From Betaproteobacteria bacterium HGW-Betaproteobacteria-1 (lineage in GTDB: Bacteria; Pseudomonadota; Gammaproteobacteria; Burkholderiales; Methylophilaceae), in assembly GCA_002842435.1 (NCBI GenBank), contig PHCX01000002.1, positions 248,001 to 312,000 of the forward strand: DNA of 64,000 nucleotides, written 5' to 3'. This document shows, piece after piece, positions 57,796 to 64,000 of the stretch; the first letter of the stretch is position 1, and each line of letters starts with the position of its first letter. The notes under the pieces were generated by a model that had not been told where the DNA came from, did no database searches, and saw only the letters and a list, made by a program, of their open reading frames with translations. A program made the position numbers and the translations under genes.

Positions 57796-58836
57796 GTGGA
57801 TATCTCGGATTTACTCGCATTCTCGGTTAAAAACAACGCATCCGACTTGCATCTCTCCGCCGGCTTGCCGCCCATGATCCGCGTACATGGGGATGTGCGC
57901 AAAATCAATGTGCCGGCGATGGAGCACAGTGAAGTCCACGACATGGTGTATGACATCATGAATGACGGACAGCGCAAGGTGTATGAAGAGGTGCTGGAGT
58001 GTGACTTCTCGTTCGAGATTCCCAATCTGGCGCGTTTCCGCGTCAATGCCTTCAATCACAATCGCGGCGCCGGTGCCGTGTTCCGTACCATTCCTTCCAA
58101 GATCCTGACGCTGGAGCAGTTGAATTGCCCGCCGATCTTCAAGGAGATCGCGCAGAATCCCCGTGGCATCTGCCTGGTCACCGGTCCGACCGGCTCCGGT
58201 AAATCGACCACACTGGCAGCCATGGTCGACTTCATCAACGATAATGAATTCGGTCACATCCTGACGGTGGAAGACCCGATCGAGTTTGTCCATCAGTCGA
58301 AAAAGTGCCTGATCAACCAGCGTGAGGTCGGCCCGCATACGCTGTCCTTCGCCAACGCCCTGCGTTCGGCCCTGCGTGAAGACCCGGACGTGATTCTGGT
58401 CGGTGAAATGCGCGACCTGGAAACCATCCGTCTGGCGCTGACTGCCGCCGAAACCGGTCACCTGGTGTTCGGCACCCTGCATACCAGTTCGGCTGCCAAG
58501 ACCATCGACCGTATCGTCGACGTCTTCCCGGCAGCGGAAAAGGAAATGGTGCGTTCCATGCTTTCTGAATCGTTGCGCGCGGTCATCTCGCAGACGCTGT
58601 GCAAGACCAAGGACGAAAAGGGTCGCGTGGCTGCACACGAGATCATGATCGGCACACCGGCGATCCGCAACCTGATTCGTGAGAACAAGATCGCGCAGAT
58701 GTATTCCGCGATCCAGACCGGCCAGAATGTCGGCATGCAGACGCTGGACCAGAACCTGAAGGAACTGGTACAGCGCAATGTGATTTCTCTGGCCGAGGCC
58801 AAGTCCAAGGCGGCCAACAAAGAAAGCTTCGGTTGA
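57796..58836 (+). CDS. pilT: Type IV pilus retraction ATPase PilT
   Basis: PilT depolymerises the pilus to generate twitching force. It starts at a GTG with AGGAG 6 bases upstream and is 346 residues long. The N-terminal MDISDLLAFSVKNNASDLHLSAG is the PilT signature. Walker A is GPTGSGKSTTLAAMV, Walker B is DPDVILVGEMRDLET, and the His box is ETGHLVFGTLHT. The C-terminal AIRNLIRENKIAQMYSAIQTG motif needed for retraction is intact. pilU follows after 46 bases. Confidence 0.98.
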   Translation: MDISDLLAFSVKNNASDLHLSAGLPPMIRVHGDVRKINVPAMEHSEVHDMVYDIMNDGQRKVYEEVLECDFSFEIPNLARFRVNAFNHNRGAGAVFRTIPSKILTLEQLNCPPIFKEIAQNPRGICLVTGPTGSGKSTTLAAMVDFINDNEFGHILTVEDPIEFVHQSKKCLINQREVGPHTLSFANALRSALREDPDVILVGEMRDLETIRLALTAAETGHLVFGTLHTSSAAKTIDRIVDVFPAAEKEMVRSMLSESLRAVISQTLCKTKDEKGRVAAHEIMIGTPAIRNLIRENKIAQMYSAIQTGQNVGMQTLDQNLKELVQRNVISLAEAKSKAANKESFG

Positions 58837-58882
58837 TTGCAGGCTAACTCAATCCCGGAAACAATTATTGAAAGTCTAGAAA

Positions 58883-60019
58883 ATGGATCAAAGTCAGGCA
58901 GAGAAATTCGTATTCGATTTATTGCGGTTGATGGTGGCGAAAAACGCCTCGGACCTGTTCATTACGACCGGCTTCCCACCCGCGATGAAGATCGATGGCA
59001 AGGTGACACCTGTCACCAATCAGTCGCTGTCAGCACAGCAGGCCAAGGAGATTACGCGTGCCATCATGAATGACAAGCAGGCCGCAGAATACGATGCCAC
59101 CAATGAATGCAACTTTGCTGTCGGTATCCCCGGCCTGGCCCGGTTCCGTGTCAATGCTTTCGTTCAGCGCGGCAATGCCGGTTTGGTGTTCCGTACCATT
59201 GCTACCAAGATCCCGAAATTCGAGGAACTTGGGCTGCCCGAAGTCTTGAAAGAGGTTTCCATGACCAAGCGCGGCCTGGTCATTTTTGTTGGTGGTACGG
59301 GTTCCGGTAAATCGACCTCGCTCGCTGCCATGGTGGGTTATCGCAACGAGAACAGCTATGGCCACATCATCACCATCGAAGATCCGGTGGAGTTCGTTCA
59401 TGAGCACAAGAACTGCATCATCACTCAGCGTGAGATCGGCGTTGATACCGACAATTGGCATATCGCGCTGAAGAACACGCTGCGACAGGCGCCGGATGTG
59501 ATTCTGATTGGCGAAATCCGCGACCGCGAAACCATGGATTACGCAATCGCCTTCGCCGAGACCGGTCACTTGTGTATGGCGACGCTACACGCCAACAGCA
59601 CTAATCAGGCGCTGGATCGCATCATCAACTTTTTCCCGGAGGAACGGCGCAATCAGTTGTTGATGGACCTCTCGCTTAACGTCAAGGCCTTCATTTCTCA
59701 GCGCCTGATTCCGAAAAGGGACGGCAAGGGACGTGTCGCTGCGATGGAAATCATGTTGAACTCACCGTTGATCTCTGACCTGATCTTCAAGGGCGAAGTG
59801 CATGAGATCAAGGAGATCGTCGCCAAGTCACGTGAACTCGGCATGCAGACTTTCGACCAGGCGCTGTTCGATCTCTACGAATCCGGTCAGATCAGTTACG
59901 AGGATGCCTTGCGGAACGCAGATTCGGTCAATGAAGTGCGCCTGCGTATCAAGCTGGAGGGCAAAGAGTCGAAGGAAAAAGACCACTCTGCTGGCCTGGA
60001 TAATCTGGGTATCGTTTAA
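58883..60019 (+). CDS. pilU: Type IV pilus PilT paralogue PilU
   Basis: PilU is an accessory retraction ATPase that works with PilT. The 378-residue protein starts MDQSQAEKFVFDLLRLMVAKNASDLFITTG. It has Walker A as GGTGSGKSTSLAAMV, Walker B as APDVILIGEIRDRET and the His box as ETGHLCMATLHANS. It ends with the charged tail typical of PilU (GKESKEKDHSAG). The tandem pilT-pilU order is standard in beta- and gammaproteobacteria. It converges on the FecR-domain gene across 100 bases that contain no other gene. Confidence 0.97.
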   Translation: MDQSQAEKFVFDLLRLMVAKNASDLFITTGFPPAMKIDGKVTPVTNQSLSAQQAKEITRAIMNDKQAAEYDATNECNFAVGIPGLARFRVNAFVQRGNAGLVFRTIATKIPKFEELGLPEVLKEVSMTKRGLVIFVGGTGSGKSTSLAAMVGYRNENSYGHIITIEDPVEFVHEHKNCIITQREIGVDTDNWHIALKNTLRQAPDVILIGEIRDRETMDYAIAFAETGHLCMATLHANSTNQALDRIINFFPEERRNQLLMDLSLNVKAFISQRLIPKRDGKGRVAAMEIMLNSPLISDLIFKGEVHEIKEIVAKSRELGMQTFDQALFDLYESGQISYEDALRNADSVNEVRLRIKLEGKESKEKDHSAGLDNLGIV

Positions 60020-60119
60020 TCCTGCGCTAGCACGGCATTCCGGCCGTCAGTGCAAGGATGCCAGCAGGCATGGCAATTGTCAGACCGCTGTGAACCCAGA
60101 ATAGTTTGTGTGCACTCCT

Positions 60120-60800
60120 TCAGGGCTGACGGTCAAAGGCCGGAACCCTGCCGACCAGGGATTCCAGCATCCTTAATTCATCATCCGTGTGGTCAATGAC
60201 ATCCATGCTGTTCAGGGCCATGCCGGCCATCTTGTCGCTGGCTTTGCCGGTCGGGTCCTTCACGATTTCATGTGCGGTGTGATAATTGGCATTGATCTGT
60301 TGACGGTGGCGACCGATGCGTAAATCGGTTTCGCCATAGCAAGTGCAGGTATAGAGGCGGTGGGGTTCCGCGCTGACATAGACGGCGGTGCCGCGTATGC
60401 CGATGGTTGCGACGCTGGTGACGATGTGCGCCGGTTTCTTGCGCTTGTCAAAAGCTCCCAGCAGACTGCCGGTGAGCAGGCGCAGGCCGGAAATCACCGA
60501 ACTGCCGACCAGTTCCAGGGCGGTACCGCCTCTGAGCAGAAAGGCATCGCCACCAATGCTGAAGACCAGTTCTCCATCGTGTGAGACCACTATCTTGTTG
60601 CCGGCCGAGATACGGCTGCCAAGGCTGGCGGGACGGTTGTTGATGAAGACCTCGCCACGCAGTTGATGGATATTGGCGCTGGCAAATGCGCGGCCTGACA
60701 GGGTCAGCAGAACAGGTACTGCCAGTGCCGCCTGCATGAATCGACGGCGTGAAATGCTGGTCGGGGCAAATGATGGCTTGTTCTGCAGATGGTCTTTCAC
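60120..60800 (-). CDS. Tat-exported FecR-domain protein
   Basis: The 226-residue protein has a twin-arginine signal, SRRRFMQAALAVPVLLTLSG (Arg18-20), cleaved after Ala40. A FecR domain follows (HQLRGEVFINNRPASLGSRI; SHDGELVFSIGGDAFLLRGG; VATIGIRGTAVYVSAE). It has a conspicuous CTCYGET segment with two cysteines. Classical FecR is an inner-membrane anti-sigma regulator, but this protein has no membrane helix beyond the signal and no fecI-type sigma gene beside it. It lies 17 bases after pyrC' on the same strand, so it may be the tail of the pyrimidine operon. Function unknown. Confidence 0.87.
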   Translation of the reverse strand: MKDHLQNKPSFAPTSISRRRFMQAALAVPVLLTLSGRAFASANIHQLRGEVFINNRPASLGSRISAGNKIVVSHDGELVFSIGGDAFLLRGGTALELVGSSVISGLRLLTGSLLGAFDKRKKPAHIVTSVATIGIRGTAVYVSAEPHRLYTCTCYGETDLRIGRHRQQINANYHTAHEIVKDPTGKASDKMAGMALNSMDVIDHTDDELRMLESLVGRVPAFDRQP

Positions 60801-60817
60801 GCGAACTCCTTCGTATT

Positions 60818-62092
60818 TCAGGTTTTGTAGACGATATCTCCATCAAGGATGGTGTAACGGACTTTTCCAGCCAGTTCCATGCCGGTAAACGGTGTGTTCT
60901 TGCCCTGACTCTTGAGTGCGCGTGCTTCGATTTTCCAGTATTGCTCTGGGTCGAAGATGCAGACATCGGCACTTGTCTGCAGTCCGAGATGACCGCTCTT
61001 GAGACCTAGAATCGCTGCCGGTCTGGTCGTCATGCATGCGATGGCTGTGCTCAGCGGCAGTGACTGCTCCTGAGCCCACTTGAGCGTCAGGGGCAGCAGC
61101 AGTTCCAGCCCGGTAGCCCCTGCCTCCGCTTCGCCAAATGGCAACAGCTTGGCATCTTCGTCCACCGGCGTGTGATCCGAGCAAACGGCATCGATGGTAC
61201 CGTTGGCGAGCCCTTGCCTGAGGGCATCCTTGTCGCGCTGTGAGCGAAGTGGCGGTTGCAGATGGCAATTGGCATCAAAGAAGCCGATGTCATATTCGGT
61301 CAGGTGCAGGTGGTTGGCCGCGATGTCGCAAGTCACCGGCAGACCTTCGGCCTTGGCCACAGCCACCATGTCGATGGATTCGGCAGTGGACAGACGACAG
61401 ACATGCAGGCGTGCGCCAGTCTCTCTGGCGAGACGCAGAATGGTCGCCAGGGCGATGGTCTCAGCCGCAGCCGGGATCGGGCGCAGGCCCAGACGGGCGG
61501 CGATCTCTCCATCGTGAGCAACGCCATTGGCTGCAAGGTAGGTGTCCTGCGGATGCAGCCAGACGGTAAAGCCAAAGGTGGCGGCATACTGCATTGCGCG
61601 CCACAACACCAGCGTGTCGGTAATCGGTTTGTCTGCCTGCGAGAAGCCAACACAGCCGGCTTCCGTCAGTTCGCACATTTCCGTCAGGTTGACGCCCTGC
61701 AACTGTCGGGTAAGTGCGCCAAGCGGATAGACATGCGCCAGATTCAATTGTCTGGCCCGGTGTTTGAGCATCTCCACCAGTCCCGGTTCATCGAGCACCG
61801 GGTCGGTGTCAGGCGGGCAGGCCAGGCTGGTGACGCCTCCGGCAGCGGCTGCCAGCATTTCGCTTTCCAGCGTGGCCTTGTACTCGTAACCCGGTTCGCG
61901 CAATCTGGCAGAGAGGTCGACAAGCCCGGGGCAGACCACCAGTCCTGTGGCATCGATCACCTGGTTGGCAGTGAAATCTGCCGGTGCCTGGCCGATGCCA
62001 ACCACCTTGCCTGCCGCGATAAACAGATCCTGTTTGGCATCGACGCCATTTTTCGGGTCGATCAGCCGACCGTTTTTGATATGAATCTTCAT
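60818..62092 (-). CDS. pyrC': Dihydroorotase-like protein, probably inactive PyrC' (PyrX)
   Basis: The 424-residue protein has the type I dihydroorotase fold, but the metal-binding HxH pair of the usual D-x-H-x-H-LREPG motif is replaced. Here it reads PGLVDLSARLREPG, with Ser61 and Arg63 where the histidines should be. Later motifs are partly kept (VCSDHTPVD near residue 303). This is the pattern of the PyrC' subunit of Pseudomonas, which lacks activity and holds the PyrB aspartate transcarbamoylase in a dodecamer. Its ATG overlaps the pyrB stop by one base (TGATG). A true dihydroorotase should be encoded elsewhere. Confidence 0.92.
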   Translation of the reverse strand: MKIHIKNGRLIDPKNGVDAKQDLFIAAGKVVGIGQAPADFTANQVIDATGLVVCPGLVDLSARLREPGYEYKATLESEMLAAAAGGVTSLACPPDTDPVLDEPGLVEMLKHRARQLNLAHVYPLGALTRQLQGVNLTEMCELTEAGCVGFSQADKPITDTLVLWRAMQYAATFGFTVWLHPQDTYLAANGVAHDGEIAARLGLRPIPAAAETIALATILRLARETGARLHVCRLSTAESIDMVAVAKAEGLPVTCDIAANHLHLTEYDIGFFDANCHLQPPLRSQRDKDALRQGLANGTIDAVCSDHTPVDEDAKLLPFGEAEAGATGLELLLPLTLKWAQEQSLPLSTAIACMTTRPAAILGLKSGHLGLQTSADVCIFDPEQYWKIEARALKSQGKNTPFTGMELAGKVRYTILDGDIVYKT

Positions 62093-63042
62093 CAGTTGTT
62101 ACCTGCAAGAATGGACATCACCGCCATACGCACTGCAATCCCGTAAGTGACCTGCGGCAGGATCACGGACTGTCGGCCGTCGGCCACGGAGGAATCGATC
62201 TCGATACCGCGGTTCATTGGTCCTGGGTGTGTAACGATGGCATCCGGCTTGGCCAGCGCCAGTTTTTCCTGGGTCAGACCGAAAGTTTTGAAATATTCCT
62301 GTGCGCTCGGCAGCAGGGCGCCGGTCATGCGTTCGTTTTGCAGGCGCAGCATCATCACTACATCGACGTCCTTGAGGCCGGCTGCCATGTCGTGATAGAC
62401 GTGCACGCCCAGCTTCTCAACATGTTCCGGCAGCAGTGTCTTCGGTGCGATGACGCGGACTTCCGGTACTCCCAGTGTTGTCAGGGCGTGGATTTCGGAG
62501 CGAGCGACACGCGAGTGCAGGACATCGCCCACCAGCGCTACGCGCAAGTTGTGCATTTCCGGTTTGTAGCGACGGATGGTGAAGACGTCGAGCAGAGCCT
62601 GCGTCGGGTGAGCGTGGCGCCCATCGCCGGCATTGATGACGTGGATGTGCGGCTTGACGTGCCTGGCAATGAAATGCGCGGCGCCGGATTGCGAGTGACG
62701 TATGACGAACATGTCGGCGTGCATCGCCGTCAGGTTGTCTACCGTGTCGAGAATGGTTTCGCCCTTGGATTGTGAAGAGGTGCTGACGTTCAGGTTGATG
62801 ACGTCGGCAGACAGCCGTTTTGCTGCAATCTCGAAAGTGGTGCGGGTACGCGTGCTGTTCTCGAAGAAGATGTTGCAGACCGTCTTGCCACGCAATAGTG
62901 GCACTTTTTTCACTTCCCGCTCGGCGACGCCGACGAAGGATTCCGCCGTATCCAGAATCTGGGTGATGATGCTTTTCGGCAAACCTTCAATTGAAAGCAG
63001 GTGTTTCAGCTTGCCGTCATCAGTGAGTTGCGGGTTATACAT
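62092..63042 (-). CDS. pyrB: Aspartate carbamoyltransferase catalytic subunit
   Basis: PyrB condenses carbamoyl phosphate and aspartate, the first committed pyrimidine step. The 316-residue protein has the carbamoyl-phosphate loop [18 protein letters not shown], the [14 protein letters not shown] motif and the aspartate-binding loop [24 protein letters not shown] is near the C-terminus. It overlaps pyrR by 8 bases and pyrC' by one base. With PyrC' next to it, the holoenzyme is probably the class A dodecamer known from pseudomonads. Confidence 0.98.
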   Translation of the reverse strand: MYNPQLTDDGKLKHLLSIEGLPKSIITQILDTAESFVGVAEREVKKVPLLRGKTVCNIFFENSTRTRTTFEIAAKRLSADVINLNVSTSSQSKGETILDTVDNLTAMHADMFVIRHSQSGAAHFIARHVKPHIHVINAGDGRHAHPTQALLDVFTIRRYKPEMHNLRVALVGDVLHSRVARSEIHALTTLGVPEVRVIAPKTLLPEHVEKLGVHVYHDMAAGLKDVDVVMMLRLQNERMTGALLPSAQEYFKTFGLTQEKLALAKPDAIVTHPGPMNRGIEIDSSVADGRQSVILPQVTYGIAVRMAVMSILAGNN

Positions 63043-63553
63043 CTTGGCTTTCTTCCAGTGTGAGATAGAACCTGCCAGCCTTATCCTGCATCAGTTGCAG
63101 GTTGCGGTCCGCTGGCAATTGCATATTGTGGGCGCAGAATTGCGGTGTGATAGGCAGTTCCCTGCCGCCCCGATTGACCAGAACGGCCAGTGAAATACTG
63201 GCTGGCCGGCCGTAGTCGAACAGTTCGTTCATGGCGGCACGTATCGTGCGGCCGGTATAAAACACATCATCGATCAGAATGATATGGCGGCCTTCGACGT
63301 CGAAAGGAATCTGCGAGGGTAGCGTGTCCTGATGCAGGCCGCGCTGGCCGAAATCATCCCGATAGAAGGACACATCCAGCTTGCCGTGCGCGATATCCTT
63401 GCCCAGCATGGGCAACAGGCGTTCTGTCATCCAGACGCCGCCGCTGTGGATGCCGACCAGTGCAGTTTCGCCATTGATAACCGGTTTGAGTTGCTCGGCC
63501 AGACGGGAAAGCAGTTGCTCGGCGTCCGGCAAATCGATGGTTGGCTGCGTCAT
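63035..63553 (-). CDS. pyrR: Bifunctional PyrR: pyr regulatory protein / uracil phosphoribosyltransferase-like
   Basis: PyrR family members bind UMP/PRPP and, in Gram-positive bacteria, attenuate pyr transcription. In proteobacteria the regulatory role is less clear. The 172-residue protein has the PRPP-binding loop [19 protein letters not shown] and the [15 protein letters not shown] segment. Its ATG overlaps the ruvX stop (ATGA). I see no PyrR-type RNA anti-antiterminator hairpin in the operon, because all genes overlap; any leader would lie beyond the window. Confidence 0.95.
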   Translation of the reverse strand: MTQPTIDLPDAEQLLSRLAEQLKPVINGETALVGIHSGGVWMTERLLPMLGKDIAHGKLDVSFYRDDFGQRGLHQDTLPSQIPFDVEGRHIILIDDVFYTGRTIRAAMNELFDYGRPASISLAVLVNRGGRELPITPQFCAHNMQLPADRNLQLMQDKAGRFYLTLEESQDV

Positions 63554-64000
63554 TGCTTGAGTCCGTCAAAATAGGATTGAAGAATGTGTTGTGCTGCCAC
63601 CTGATCTATCATCGGTTTCTGTTTGCGGCCGCCTATGCCCAGTTCCTTGAGGGTCTGGCTGGCTTCCGCCGAGGACAGGCGTTCGTCGATCATGACGACG
63701 GGCAGATTGAAGCGGCCTTCGAGGCGGCGGGCAAATCTTTTGCATAACAGCGTCAGTTGGTGTTCTTCCCCGTCGAGCGAAAGTGGCAGGCCGACAACCA
63801 GCGTTACCGGTTTCCATTCCGCAATCAGATCGCCAATCAGACGAAACCGCTCAGTGTTGATTTCAGTGGCGATGGTGGTCAGTGGATGGGCGATGCCAAG
63901 CAGATGCTCGCCCAGTGCGACGCCGATGCGTTTTTCACCGAAGTCGAAGCCCAGTACGCTGCCTTCTGGACGGTCGATGGGCTTGGGAAAGCCGGGAGCT
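63550..64000 (-). CDS. ruvX: Putative pre-16S rRNA nuclease / Holliday-junction resolvase-like YqgF (partial)
   Basis: I translated this frame by hand. It enters the window from the right edge and ends at a TGA at 63550-63552. GFDFGEKRIGVALG is the RNase H-fold signature; VVGLPLSLDGEEHQ, VVMIDERLSSAEA and the C-terminal DQVAAQHILQSYFD follow. About 150 residues are visible and the start codon is outside the window; the normal length is 135-160, so little is missing. The order ruvX-pyrR-pyrB-pyrC' is typical of betaproteobacteria and pseudomonads. Confidence 0.95.
   Translation of the reverse strand, partial: APGFPKPIDRPEGSVLGFDFGEKRIGVALGEHLLGIAHPLTTIATEINTERFRLIGDLIAEWKPVTLVVGLPLSLDGEEHQLTLLCKRFARRLEGRFNLPVVMIDERLSSAEASQTLKELGIGGRKQKPMIDQVAAQHILQSYFDGLKQ

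Noticed and set aside
61256-62146. 296-codon open frame on the plus strand
   Set aside because: It is antisense to pyrC' and its translation (rich in Gln, His and Arg) resembles no protein family.

Overview
This window is a dense stretch of bacterial chromosome with no insertion sequence, prophage, rRNA, tRNA or CRISPR array that I can see. Gene content and order (leuS-lptE-holA, lptD-surA-pdxA-rsmA, amgK-murU-pepP-ubiH, ilvBNC, maf-rng, yggS/pilT-pilU, ruvX-pyrR-pyrB-pyrC') point to a betaproteobacterium. A Nitrosomonadales-type organism (Gallionellaceae or Methylophilaceae relatives) is my best guess, from overall protein resemblance only. No marker here fixes the genus.

Layout. 1-7.9 kb: holA (cut by the edge), lptE, leuS, an ExbB/ExbD/TonB energy-transduction set, a periplasmic double-PepSY protein and adk. 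7.9-13.9 kb: rsmA, pdxA, surA and lptD in the classical envelope operon; this LptD carries an extra BamE-like domain at its N-terminus. 14.0-20.2 kb (+ strand): amgK-murU (cell-wall sugar recycling), pepP, two ubiquinone-type hydroxylases and dsbC. 20.2-23.1 kb: pilC and pilB. 23.4-29.3 kb: a cold-shock protein, icd, rluE, a glutamine amidotransferase, aroC, an MFS carrier and a periplasmic aspartic protease. 29.3-33.9 kb: an isoprenoid/folate operon (xseB-ispA-dxs-folE2) and an esterase. 34.1-38.2 kb: a three-gene cyclic-nucleotide cassette (CHASE2 cyclase, metallo-beta-lactamase phosphodiesterase, cNMP-binding/rhodanese protein). 38.3-40.6 kb: pilA behind a sigma-54 promoter, a periplasmic MxaD-like SRPBCC protein and a YVTN beta-propeller. 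40.8-53.5 kb: rppH, psd, ilvBNC, a PilB/GspE-type ATPase, nadC, a GST, mnmA, a Nudix hydrolase, marC, maf and rng. 53.5-64 kb: a dynamin-like GTPase, yggT, proC, yggS, pilT-pilU, a Tat-exported FecR-domain protein, and pyrC'-pyrB-pyrR-ruvX.

Three themes recur. Outer-membrane biogenesis: LptE and LptD form the LPS translocon, SurA chaperones LptD, and the BamE-like domain suggests a built-in link to the BAM machinery. Type IV pili: pilA, pilB, pilC, pilT, pilU and an extra ATPase lie in four places, so a twitching pilus is likely. Second-messenger control: the 34-38 kb cassette encodes synthesis, breakdown and a likely receptor of a cyclic nucleotide side by side.

Three stretches exceed about 300 bases without a gene. 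6930-7238 holds the PepSY promoter, a perfect 22-bp palindrome and the adk terminator. 23143-23449 holds the cold-shock promoter and leader plus the upstream region of pilB. 38677-39013 holds the pilA sigma-54 promoter, a strong palindrome and a terminator. The best candidates for something undescribed are the BamE-LptD fusion and the cyclic-nucleotide cassette.
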